Below, piece after piece: positions 7,394 to 14,020 of a DNA stretch of 24,060 nt. The stretch's first letter is position 1, and each line of letters starts with the position of its first letter. Made by a program: the position numbers and the translations under genes. The stretch is from an uncultured Coriobacteriaceae bacterium (GTDB lineage: Bacteria > Actinomycetota > Coriobacteriia > Coriobacteriales > UMGS124), in assembly GCA_902783515.1 (NCBI GenBank), contig CACZRK010000399.1, positions 1 through 24,060 of the forward strand, in the 5' to 3' direction. Under the pieces are notes generated by a model. That model had not been told where the DNA came from. It was given only the letters and a program-made list of their open reading frames with translations, and searched no databases.

Positions 7394-8476
7394 ATGAAAG
7401 GCGTTCGTCCCGTGGCATCTCCCAGCAGCTTGGCCGCGCAGTCGCCGCTCGCGCAGCGGTGGTTTGGCCTCGGCAGGTTCATCGGCTCGCACATGGTGGT
7501 CATCGCGCCGCTGTGCGTGATCCTCGGAGCGGCGTTCCCGCAGCTCTTCTCGTGGATCACCCCCGCCGTGGAGGTGCTCTTCGCGGTCATGACGTTCCAG
7601 AGCTCGATGGGGACGACGGCGCGCGGCATCCTGGACGTCATCCGCCATCCCGCGCACCTGCTCGGCTGTCTGGCGGTGCTGCTGATCGGCATGCCGCTCG
7701 TGGGATTCGTGGCGGGCAACCTGGTGCTGCACGGCCAGCACGACATCATCCTGGGCGTCGTGCTGGAGTACTGCGTGCCGATGGGCGTGACCGGCCTCAT
7801 GTGGACCGAGATCTACAACGGCAACAAGCCGCTCTCGATCGCGGTGTGCGTGATCTCCACGGTGCTCGCGCCGTTCACGCTGCCTGCGATGATGCAGCTG
7901 CTCATGGGCGCGACCGTGCACATCGACGTCGCCGGGATGATGCTGGACCTGGCCATCATGGTCGCCATCCCCGCGGTCGCGGGCGTGCTCTGCAACGACC
8001 TGTCGCACGGGAAGGCGAACGCCGAGGTCGCGCCGTGGATCGCGCCGCTCGGTCGCGTCTTCCTGATCGCGGTGCTGCTCGCGAACTCCACGCACATCGC
8101 CGGCCCCATCCGTCAGATGGACCCCACCCTCCTCGGCACGGCGGCGCTCATGCTCGTGCTGGGCATGACCGGCTACTTCGGGGGCTACGTGGTCGCGCGC
8201 CTCATGCATGCCGACGTGAGCGACTCGTTCTCCATGGGCATCTGCTGCGGGTGCCGCAACATCTCGTCGGGCGCGGTGCTCACGGCGGCGTACTTCCCGG
8301 ACATCACGATGTTCCCCGTGCTGATGGGCACGCTGTTCCAGCACATGATCGCCGGCGTCTTCGGCTGGTCCGTCCGTCGGCTGGAGGCGCGCAACACCCC
8401 GGGGGTGGAGACGGCGGCCTTCTCGCGAGGGGCGCGTCGCGAGCGCCGGCGGGAGCGCGGGCGGGGCGATCGGTAG
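7394..8476 (+). CDS. Bile acid:sodium symporter (SBF/BASS) family transporter
   Basis: This integral membrane protein of about 360 residues has roughly ten hydrophobic segments. FAVMTFQSSMGTTARGI, VLEYCVPMGVTGLMWTEIYN, NGNKPLSIAVCVISTVLAPF and a late CCGCRNISSGAVL segment fit the SBF/BASS fold, whose members co-transport organic anions or vitamin precursors with Na+. The substrate cannot be read from the sequence. The start is uncertain: ATG 7394 has only a distant GAGG, while GTG 7412 has AAAGG about 10 bases upstream. The first membrane segment begins later, so both are possible. The C-terminus is a basic Arg-rich tail. It stands alone between the riboflavin operon and a gene-free structured region. 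Confidence 0.78.
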   Translation: MKGVRPVASPSSLAAQSPLAQRWFGLGRFIGSHMVVIAPLCVILGAAFPQLFSWITPAVEVLFAVMTFQSSMGTTARGILDVIRHPAHLLGCLAVLLIGMPLVGFVAGNLVLHGQHDIILGVVLEYCVPMGVTGLMWTEIYNGNKPLSIAVCVISTVLAPFTLPAMMQLLMGATVHIDVAGMMLDLAIMVAIPAVAGVLCNDLSHGKANAEVAPWIAPLGRVFLIAVLLANSTHIAGPIRQMDPTLLGTAALMLVLGMTGYFGGYVVARLMHADVSDSFSMGICCGCRNISSGAVLTAAYFPDITMFPVLMGTLFQHMIAGVFGWSVRRLEARNTPGVETAAFSRGARRERRRERGRGDR

Positions 8477-8911
8477 GCGCGTGGTCACGGGCGCGCGGGC
8501 GTGCGCGACGGCGCACGACGGCGCGGTGCGTGCGTGCGAGACGGCGCGCGACGCTGGTCCGCGTGCGGGCATGTGTGGAAGCGCGTTGGTCGGATTTTGA
8601 AGAAGCGATGGTCATGGGTGAGATGATGCATCGCGTGATTCAAGTTCCGCGCACAGGGTATCAAGGAGTCAACAGCACATCCGAAGCGGATCGCGACTTC
8701 CTCAACGCGAACCTCTCCAACCGCTTCCGACTGTTGCCTCCCTCTCTTTCGGAGCCCTCGGTTATCCCGCCGGGGGCTCCCCTCCTTTCTGACCCCTTGT
8801 TCTGGAGCGGGCGAACGGTCGCCCGCCTGTCCGGATGACTGCCCGGCCGGCGGAAGACCGGCTTGGCTGACGCGCGCGGCTCCCTGTTCAAAAGGGGCGC
8901 GCGCGATGGAG
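8477..8911. other. Gene-free region with a run of strong hairpins
   Basis: I find no credible gene here. 8477-8590 is GC-rich low-complexity sequence. From about 8590 the composition becomes more mixed, and a series of hairpins follows: GGAGCCC/GGGCTCC (8751-8757 with 8774-8780), a perfect 8-bp stem GCGGGCGA/TCGCCCGC (8807-8814 with 8819-8826), GCCGG/CCGGC (8846-8850 with 8858-8862), and CGCGCGC/GCGCGCG (8871-8877 with 8897-8903) enclosing CCCT/AGGG. Only the first is followed by a pyrimidine-rich run. This could be the body of a structured RNA ending at the terminator at 8943-8980, or a set of 3' structures. It lacks the signature sequences of RNase P RNA, tmRNA or SRP RNA. Confidence 0.5.
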
Positions 8912-8942
8912 AAAAAACCGAGCCGTGAGGTCGCCGTGTCAA

Positions 8943-8980
8943 AAAACGCCTTCGTGAGGTCACGGGGGCGTTTTCTTTAC
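8943..8980. terminator. Bidirectional intrinsic terminator
   Basis: AAAACGCC (8943-8950) pairs with GGCGTTTT (8967-8974), and inside it CGTG (8953-8956) pairs with CACG (8961-8964) around AGGT. On the plus strand the stem runs into TTTTCTTT; on the minus strand it ends in six T residues (8941-8946). It lies between the plus-strand transporter gene and the minus-strand toxin-antitoxin pair, so it can serve both converging transcripts. Confidence 0.8.
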
Positions 8981-8999
8981 GATGTCAGGCCCCTCACGT

Positions 9000-9072
9000 A
9001 CGTGTGACGATATGCGAGGGCGGTATCACCGCCGGTCAGAATTACTATCGTAATTGTGAGTTGCTAGAACTC
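9000..9072. other. Three small hairpins between two terminators
   Basis: GGCGGT-ATC-ACCGCC (9019-9033), AATTAC-TATC-GTAATT (9040-9055) and GAGTT-GCTAG-AACTC (9058-9072) follow one another. Just upstream is the 10-bp palindrome CACGTACGTG (8995-9004). The segment is much more AT-rich than the flanks, which suggests RNA or regulatory function or acquired DNA. I recognise no known family. Confidence 0.5.
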
Positions 9073-9094
9073 AGGTACTCGCGAGCTCAAATAC

Positions 9095-9126
9095 CCGAGG
9101 CGTGACCGCACGGCTCGGTTTTTTTT
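9095..9126 (+). terminator. Strong intrinsic terminator (plus strand)
   Basis: CCGAG (9095-9099) pairs with CTCGG (9114-9118), and inside it CGTG (9101-9104) pairs with CACG (9109-9112) with an ACCG loop and a single G-G mismatch. Eight T residues follow (9119-9126). No plus-strand gene lies between it and the terminator at 8943-8980, 115 bp upstream. Either the 8980-9095 segment is itself transcribed as a small RNA or this is a back-up terminator. Confidence 0.85.
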
Positions 9127-9260
9127 GGATCGCCAACCTCACGCGTGCCGTTTTAAAACGGCGTTCGTGCGGTCAGCCCCCTCGGACCCCTCGTCCCCCT
9201 CGTCCTCCCGATCCGCCTGGCTCCTCGACGCCCGTCGCCCGCGCTCGTGCCGGGCCCAGG

Positions 9261-9668
9261 CTATCGTCCCGTCGCCGGGCGTCCGCGCCGCGCACCGTTC
9301 TCGGTCTCGATCGCGTGCTGCACGACGGACTTGTCAAACGAGGCGAGCGTGTCACCGTTCACCATGTTGCGCGCCGCCATGAGGCAGTCGGTGAAGTCCA
9401 TGCGCGTGGAGCCGAACAGGCGCACCGCAAGGCGCGCGACCTCTGGCTCCGCCTGCACCTTCACGTCGTCGAGCAGCGCCTCGATCGCCGCGCTGATCAC
9501 GGGGCGCGGAACCGTGTAGACGTCGCGCAGCGTCACGACGGTGCGCGCGAGGATCTCGGGGTACGTCACGGCGTTGCCCTTCGCGATGATCTCGCGCGCG
9601 CGGCCTGAGAGCACCTCATCGTCATCAAGCAGGTAACGCAGCAGGATCGTCTCGTCAACGATGATCAT
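9261..9668 (-). CDS. PIN-domain toxin (VapC-like)
   Basis: This 135-residue protein is a PIN-domain ribonuclease of the type II toxin kind. The acidic quartet is in place: D5 in IIVDE, E38 in TYPEIL, D91/D94 in RMDFTDCL and D112 in LASFDKS; these coordinate metal in the active site. The ATG (complement of 9666-9668) overlaps the antitoxin stop by 4 bp (ATGA), the usual coupling for toxin after antitoxin. VapC toxins cleave tRNA, rRNA or mRNA; the target here is unknown. The last 12 residues are a basic tail. The gene converges on the structured region at 8912-9174, where the A-tracts would act as T-tracts for its transcript. Confidence 0.88.
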   Translation of the reverse strand: MIIVDETILLRYLLDDDEVLSGRAREIIAKGNAVTYPEILARTVVTLRDVYTVPRPVISAAIEALLDDVKVQAEPEVARLAVRLFGSTRMDFTDCLMAARNMVNGDTLASFDKSVVQHAIETENGARRGRPATGR

Positions 9669-9961
9669 GCGCCATGCGCCCCCTCAAGCTCGCGCTTGGA
9701 GAGCGACCTGATCCACACCGCGCGCTCCTGGCCGCGCAGATGCGGGTCGCCGTAGACCTTGAGCACCCCGTACGCCTTGCACTCGCAGGGGCCTGTCGCC
9801 GCGTGCGGCTTGAACGGCATGCCGCGATCCTCCAGGCTCTGCGCGATGAAGATCCGCACCGCCTCTGGCAGCGTCATGCCGATGTGCCGATAGAGCTCCA
9901 CCGCGTCGCGCCGCTGCGCGTCGTCCATGCGGACCTGCAGAACCGATTGCTTCGTCGCCAT
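9665..9961 (-). CDS. RelB/DinJ-family antitoxin
   Basis: This 98-residue protein begins MATKQSVLQVRMDDAQRRDA, then a helix and GMTLPEAVRIFI, the ribbon-helix-helix DNA-binding domain of RelB/DinJ antitoxins (about residues 6-42). The remaining part, with KPH.A...ECKAYGVLKVYGDP, should wrap the toxin. ATG at 9961 is supported by GGGAGGG 8 bases upstream on the minus strand; the frame stays open for 90 more codons upstream but that stretch is low-complexity Arg-rich and unlikely to be translated. DinJ/RelB antitoxins classically pair with YafQ/RelE folds, so a PIN partner makes this a mixed-family pair, though such pairings are known in actinobacteria. It probably represses its own promoter at 10212-10241. 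Confidence 0.85.
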   Translation of the reverse strand: MATKQSVLQVRMDDAQRRDAVELYRHIGMTLPEAVRIFIAQSLEDRGMPFKPHAATGPCECKAYGVLKVYGDPHLRGQERAVWIRSLSKRELEGAHGA

Positions 9962-10136
9962 CAGGCATGCCCTCCCATGCAAGCTCCGACGCGTCGGCGG
10001 TTGCTGCCGCCCGCCGTCGCCCTCCGCGTCACGTCGCCCTCCGCCCTCCGCGACCCGCCATGTCGCGCCTTCTCGACGCCCGCGAATCGGCGAACGGCAT
10101 CGGTGCCCGCCGCCGCGCGACGGTCGTCGCGACCCA

Positions 10137-10156
10137 GAATTCGCCGAGGTGAATTC
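10137..10156. other. 20-bp dyad in the toxin-antitoxin leader
   Basis: GAATTCGCCGAGGTGAATTC is an inverted repeat with 8 of 9 arm positions matching around a central GA. It lies 176 bp upstream of the antitoxin start and about 50 bp downstream of the predicted minus-strand transcription start. It could be a second operator or an RNA hairpin. The surrounding 9962-10205 has no other supported gene. Confidence 0.45.
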
Positions 10157-10211
10157 ATGCGCCCGTGAGATCTCCGGCGCTGGTCGCCCCGCCGCCACGC
10201 GAAAAACCGCA

Positions 10212-10241
10212 ATTACAAATGTACTACAGGTCACGAGTCAT
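10212..10241 (-). promoter_or_regulatory. Candidate promoter and operator of the toxin-antitoxin pair
   Basis: On the minus strand ATGACT (complement of 10236-10241) is followed after 18 bp by TGTAAT (complement of 10212-10217), an acceptable sigma-70 pair in an AT-rich island. The spacer contains the perfect dyad TGTA-G-TACA (10220-10228), and the strand reads TGTAGTACATTTGTAATTG. From memory this resembles the TTGTAAT-type repeats of the E. coli relBE operator, which would fit a RelB-like repressor. The weak point is the leader of about 240 bases to the antitoxin start. Confidence 0.5.
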
Positions 10242-10280
10242 CCACATCGCGCGCCGAGTCGTGGAGCGGCCGGCGCTCTC

Positions 10281-10326
10281 AAAAAACATCTCCCGCAAGG
10301 GGATGCGGGGCGCGCCTGCGAGATGT
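10281..10326 (-). terminator. Minus-strand intrinsic terminator upstream of the toxin-antitoxin promoter
   Basis: On the minus strand ACATCTC (complement of 10320-10326) pairs with GAGATGT (complement of 10286-10292) and is followed by a run of T residues (10281-10286). An inner CCCGC/GCGGG stem can also form. No minus-strand gene lies upstream, so it may stop antisense transcription from the hydrogenase side. On the plus strand the same bases form a hairpin in the presumed hydN leader without a T-tract. Confidence 0.55.
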
Positions 10327-10353
10327 ATCCCAAGGCAGACATGGCTCGGGTGG

Positions 10354-10379
10354 GGGTAGCTACCGCGTGGTAGCTACCC
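10354..10379. promoter_or_regulatory. Twin palindrome upstream of the formate hydrogenlyase operon
   Basis: The 10-bp palindrome GGTAGCTACC occurs at 10355-10364 and 10369-10378. With one flanking base each, the two halves form a perfect 11-bp inverted repeat around GCGT. CTCGGGT (10345-10351) can also pair with ACCCGAG (10376-10382). There is no T-tract. Its position about 80 bp before the hydN start suggests paired operators for a dimeric regulator, or an RNA switch. It does not resemble the E. coli FhlA site or a ModE site as I know them. Confidence 0.6.
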
Positions 10380-10456
10380 GAGCGTCTCGTCGCCGCAAGG
10401 GGGGCGTCGGGGGCGCCCGGGCGAGTTGTTCGAGCGAAACGAGGGAGGAGGGAGAG

Positions 10457-10969
10457 ATGGGCAACAAATTCGTCGTTGCCGATCCCGCCAGGTGCATCGG
10501 GTGCAAGACGTGCATGGCGGCGTGCCTCATGAAGCACGACGTCGCCGGCGACGTCGCCGACGCGCGCCTGCGCGTGACGCAGACCTACGACGTGTCCGCG
10601 CCGGTGGCGTGCCATCACTGTGTTGACGCGCCGTGCGCCGCCGCGTGCCCGACGGGCGCGCTGTACGAGGACCCGACGCATGGCCGCGTGGCCGTGCGCG
10701 AGGAGAGCTGCATCGGCTGCCGCAGCTGCGTGATGGCGTGCCCGTTCGGGGCCGTCCACGTGGACGTGCGGTCTGAGGCCGTGCGCATGGGCAACCTGTT
10801 CGTCGGCACGCGCTCCAAGGCCATGGTCGTGAAGTGCGACCTGTGCGTGGACCGCGAGGGCGGGCCGGCGTGCATCGAGGCGTGCCCGACCAAGGGGCTC
10901 ACGCTCATGGACGACGCGGGTCTGGAGCGCCTTGCCGCTGCGCGCCGCGAGTCCGCGGTCCAGGCCTAG
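10457..10969 (+). CDS. hydN: Four-cluster ferredoxin electron carrier HydN
   Basis: This 170-residue cytoplasmic polyferredoxin should carry electrons between formate dehydrogenase H and the hydrogenase. Four cysteine groups are visible: C13/16/19/23, C52/55/60/64, C85/88/91/95 and C127/130/139/143, each able to contribute to a [4Fe-4S] cluster. The ending CDLCVDREGGPACIEACPTK with a helical LERLAAARR tail resembles E. coli HydN more than HycB or HyfA. ATG at 10457 follows a strong AGGAGGGA; the 30 upstream in-frame codons overlap the palindrome and are not credible. It is first in the operon, 105 bp before fdhF. Confidence 0.88.
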   Translation: MGNKFVVADPARCIGCKTCMAACLMKHDVAGDVADARLRVTQTYDVSAPVACHHCVDAPCAAACPTGALYEDPTHGRVAVREESCIGCRSCVMACPFGAVHVDVRSEAVRMGNLFVGTRSKAMVVKCDLCVDREGGPACIEACPTKGLTLMDDAGLERLAAARRESAVQA

Positions 10970-11028
10970 CGCTGCCGCGCGCCCGAGGACGGCGCGCCTG
11001 CGCGGATTGCACGAGGAAGCGCCACGAG

Positions 11029-11048
11029 GGCGACCCGGACGGGTCGCC
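11029..11048 (+). other. Perfect hairpin before fdhF
   Basis: GGCGACCC (11029-11036) pairs perfectly with GGGTCGCC (11041-11048) around GGAC, ending 26 bp before the fdhF start codon and 12 bp before its ribosome binding site. There is no T-tract. It may protect or separate the hydN and fdhF messages. Confidence 0.55.
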
Positions 11049-11074
11049 ACATGCATTCAAGAGGGAGGCACGTG

Positions 11075-13288
11075 ATGGAGAAGCACGACGTCGTATGCCC
11101 GTACTGCGGCGCTGGCTGCAAGTTCAACCTGCTCGTGCAGGATGGGCGTGTCGTCGGCACGGAGCCGCTGAAGGGCGTCACGAACGATGGCGAGCTCTGC
11201 CTGAAGGGCATGAGCGGCTATGACTTCATCAATGACACGAAGATCCTGACCCCGCGCCTGCTGCACCCGATGATCCGTCGCCACAAGGGCGACCCGCTCG
11301 AGCGCGTGTCGTGGGACGAGGCGCTTGACTTCACCGCCAAGCGCATGCAGGCCATCATCGACGCCTATGGCCCCGACGCCATCATGACCACGGGCTCGTC
11401 CCGCGGCGGCGGCAACGAGGTCAACTACGTCATGCAGAAGTTCACGCGCGCGTGCATCGGCACGAACAGCGTGGACAACTGCGCACGAACTTGACACGGC
11501 CCCACTGTCCTCGGTCTGACGGACACAGTTGGCACTGCTGGTATGATGTGCAGCATCCCGGGCATGGAGAATGCCGGATGCGTCTTTCTGTTCGGGTACA
11601 ACCCGAGCGCCTCGCACCCCATCGTCGCGCGTCGCATCGTGCGCGCGAAGGAGAAGGGCGCCAAGATTATCGTCGCCGACCCGCGCCACATCGAGACGGC
11701 GCGCATCGCCGACCTCTACCTCCCCATCAAGAACGGCTGCAACATCGCGTTCCTCAACGCGCTCGCGAACTGCATCGTGAACGACGGGTACGCAGACAAG
11801 GACTTCATCGAGGCGCACACGAACGGCTACGAGCAGTGGTGGGAGACCATCAAGAAGTACACCCCCGAGTCCGTCCAGGACATCACGGGGATCTCGCCGG
11901 CCGACATGCACCGCGCCGCCGAGATGTACGCGACGGCCGAGCCGTCCGCCATCATCGGCTACGGCATGGGCGTGTGCCAGCAGCGGCAGAACCTCAAGAC
12001 CGTCCACACGCTGGCGGCCGTCGCCTGCGTCGCCGGCCAGATCGGCAAGCCCAACTCTGGCCTGGCGCCCGTCCGCGGCCAGAACAACGTGCAGGGCTCC
12101 TGCGACATGGGCTGCCTGCCCAACATGTTCCCCGGCTACCAGAAGGTCACCGACCCGGCCATGCGCGAGAAGTTCGCGAAGGCCTGGGGCGTGCCGGTGG
12201 AGAAGCTCTCCGACCACGAGGGCTACAAGCTGACCGACATGGTGCACCTGGCCAACGAGGGCACGCTGCACTGCTTCTACAACTACGGCGAGGACCCGGT
12301 CCAGACCGAGCCCGACTCCCAGGGCACCATCGAGGCGCTCAAGAAGCTTGACCTCTTCATCTGCGAGGACATCTTCATGACGCAGACCACGATGTACGCC
12401 GACGTCATCCTGCCGGGCACGTCCTGGGGCGAGCACGAGGGCGTCTTCACCGCGTCGGACCGCACGTTCCAGCACTTCAACGCCGCGGTGCCGCCCAAGG
12501 GCGAGTGCCGCCACGACTGGCAGATCATCTCCGACCTGTCCACGCGCATGGGCTACCCGATGCACTACGACAACACGAAGCAGATCTGGGACGAGATGCG
12601 GCAGCTGTGCCCGAACTTCTACGGCGCCACCTACGAGAAGATGGAGGGCACCGGCCACTGCGAGTGGCCGATCCCGACCCTGGAGCACCAGGGCACCGCG
12701 GACCTGTTCCCCGGCGGGCACTTCAACAAGCCCGACGGGCGCGCCGTCCTCATCGCCCACGACTGGGAGCACCCGACGGAGATGCCTGACGAGGAGTACC
12801 CGCTCGTCCTGTGCACCGTCCGCGAGGTCGGCCACTACAGCTGCCGCTCCATGACCGGCAACTGCAAGGCCCTTTCGCTGCTCGCCGACGAGCCCGGCTA
12901 CGTGCACATGAACCCGGCCGACGCGCGCGCCCGCGGCATCCGCGACGGCGAGATCGTGCGCATCTGGTCGCGCCGCGGCAGCGTGTACAGCCGCGCCGAC
13001 GTGAGCGACCGCATCAACAAGGGCGCCGTCTACATGACGTACCAGTGGTGGATCGGCCGCTGCAACAGCCTGACGCTGCACGCGGTGGACGACGTCTCCC
13101 ACACGCCCGAGGACAAGTTCAGCGCCTGCCAGATGGAGCGCGTCGCCGACCAGCAGTGGGCGGAGCGTCACGTCGCGCAGGAGTACGCCGACCTCAAGGC
13201 GCGGCTCGCCAAGGAGGCGTCCGCCCAGGACGTCGAGCCCGCCGTCGCGTTCTCGGCGTCCCAGGAGCCCGACCGCATCCTCGTGTAG
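11075..13288 (+). CDS. fdhF: Formate dehydrogenase H, selenocysteine-containing
   Basis: This 737-residue molybdopterin enzyme oxidises formate to CO2. The reading frame is interrupted by TGA at 11492-11494, codon 140, exactly where E. coli FdhF has its catalytic selenocysteine. Context is CARTU followed by HGPTVLGLTDTVG, including the conserved histidine 141. The N-terminal [4Fe-4S] ligands C8, C11, C15 and C42 and lysine 44 also fall at E. coli numbering. A SECIS hairpin follows the TGA directly. ATG 11075 is chosen for GAGGGAGG (11061-11068) and this exact numbering; ATG 11051 has no ribosome binding site. After the TGA the frame is open to TAG at 13286-13288, with the molybdopterin-dinucleotide binding domain near the end. 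Automated calls would split it into two genes; it is one intact selenoprotein gene. Confidence 0.96.
11492..11530 (+). promoter_or_regulatory. Selenocysteine UGA and SECIS hairpin
   Basis: After UGA (11492-11494), ACTGT (11504-11508) pairs with ACAGT (11525-11529) and CC (11509-11510) pairs with GG (11521-11522), with AC bulged on the 3' side. The apical loop carries GGTCT (11513-11517), the loop sequence bound by SelB in the E. coli fdhF SECIS. Spacing from the UGA also fits the bacterial type. Confidence 0.92.
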
Positions 13289-13318
13289 GACGCGTCTCGC
13301 GCGCTAGTCCGATCCATC

Positions 13319-13382
13319 GGGCGCGCCGCGCCGACGCCGCCGGGGGGGACGACCTCCCGGCGGCACCCGCCCCGGCGCGCCC
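13319..13382 (+). other. Nested double hairpin between fdhF and hyfA
   Basis: The outer stem GGGCGCGCC (13319-13327) pairs with GGCGCGCCC (13374-13382), and the inner stem GCCGCCGGG (13336-13344) pairs with CCCGGCGGC (13356-13364). Both are perfect 9-bp stems. The structure fills most of the 114-bp gap and ends 20 bp before the hyfA start. Without a T-tract it is more likely to stabilise or process mRNA, or to lower read-through from fdhF into hyf, than to terminate outright. Confidence 0.65.
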
Positions 13383-13402
13383 CCGCATGAAGGGGATCGA
13401 GC

Positions 13403-14020
13403 GTGAATCGCTTCATTGCCATAGAGCCCGACAGGTGCATCGGTTGCGGCACCTGCAGCTCCGCGTGCCACGAGGGGCACGAGCGGGCGGGCCTCCAGGC
13501 AGAGCCGCGGATTCGCGTGGTCCAGATGGGCGAGGTCACCGCCGCGCTCACCTGCCACCAGTGCGAGGACGCCCCCTGCCTGGCGGTCTGCCCGGTCGGC
13601 GCCATCGTGCACGAGGACACGTACGTCCACGTCCTCGAGCAGCAGTGCGTCGGATGCCGCATGTGCGCCGTCGTCTGCCCGTTCGGGGCCATCCACCCGT
13701 CCGGCACGTCCGTCGCCGGCGTCGCGGGCACGGCGTACGACACGCCGGTGCACGCGCCCACGCTCAGCGACCTGCTGACGTGGGACCCGGGCGTGTACAC
13801 CTGCGCGGTCAAGTGCGACCTGTGCTCGTACGACCCCGCCGGCCCGCACTGCGTGTCGGCGTGCCCGACGAAGGCACTGCGCCTCGTGACGGAGGAGGCC
13901 GGGTCGAGCCTGGCCGACGCCAAGCGCCTGCGCGCCGCGGACGCCGAGGGGTCGATCGCCGGGTTCATCGCCCAGGCCCAGGCGGCTGAGGAGAAGGAAG
14001 CGGGAGGTGAGGTTCGATGA
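13403..14020 (+). CDS. hyfA: Hydrogenase-4 component A, polyferredoxin
   Basis: This 205-residue four-cluster ferredoxin resembles E. coli HyfA/HycB and should link FdhF to the hydrogenase. It begins MNRFIAIEPDRCIGCGTCSS, with cysteine groups at C12/15/18/22, CHHQ-like CHQCEDAPCLAVCP near 50, CVGCRMCAVVCPFGAI near 85 and CDLCSYDPAGPHCVSACPTK near 137. The insert between the third and fourth groups, with LLTWDPGVYTCAVKCDLC, is typical of HyfA and HycB and absent from HydN. The start is GTG at 13403 with AAGGGG about 8 bases upstream. The TGA overlaps the hyfB ATG by 4 bp. Confidence 0.9.
   Translation: MNRFIAIEPDRCIGCGTCSSACHEGHERAGLQAEPRIRVVQMGEVTAALTCHQCEDAPCLAVCPVGAIVHEDTYVHVLEQQCVGCRMCAVVCPFGAIHPSGTSVAGVAGTAYDTPVHAPTLSDLLTWDPGVYTCAVKCDLCSYDPAGPHCVSACPTKALRLVTEEAGSSLADAKRLRAADAEGSIAGFIAQAQAAEEKEAGGEVR

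Larger units (their letters stand above)
8912..9174. repeat. Cluster of terminator-like repeats with core CGTGMGGT
   Basis: Five elements share an A-tract, a short GC segment and CGTG-A/C-GGT: plus strand from 8912, 8941 and 9155; minus strand from 9124 and 9154 (reading leftward). Two form complete local hairpins with CGTG-NNNN-CACG at the tip (8943-8974 and 9095-9118). The others look like half-copies. The half at 8918-8927 (CCGAGCCGTG) is perfectly complementary to 9109-9118 (CACGGCTCGG), and the flanking A and T tracts continue the pairing. The elements at 9154 and 9155 are head to head around TTTTAAAA inside the palindrome GCCGTTTTAAAACGGC (9147-9162). Confidence 0.65.

Noticed and set aside
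8592..8838. Open frame continuing to 8838 past the transporter gene
   Set aside because: It is in a different frame from the transporter, has no ribosome binding site, and its composition and hairpins indicate non-coding DNA.
8871..8905. tRNA-like T-arm (CCCTGTTCAAAAGGGG)
   Set aside because: The loop and stem do not fit a T-arm with T54, and no acceptor, D or anticodon arms can be drawn around it.
8590..9126. RNase P RNA, tmRNA, 6S RNA or SRP RNA
   Set aside because: The conserved core sequences of the first two and of SRP RNA are absent. The internal layout of several separate hairpins does not match the long rod of 6S RNA.
9012..9174. CRISPR array or transposon end repeats
   Set aside because: The repeats are not evenly spaced with unique spacers, no cas gene or transposase is present, and no target-site duplication was seen.
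10281..10382. Molybdenum cofactor riboswitch before the molybdoenzyme operon
   Set aside because: The position is suggestive, but I cannot find the conserved sequence blocks of the Moco motif. The twin palindrome is a different structure.
10242..10456. Sigma-54 promoter for hydN, as in E. coli hyc and hyf
   Set aside because: No TGGCAC-N5-TTGC type pair could be found in this interval on the plus strand.
11051..13288. fdhF as a frameshifted pseudogene or two separate genes
   Set aside because: The only interruption is a TGA at the Sec position with a SECIS hairpin behind it; the same frame continues without any shift.
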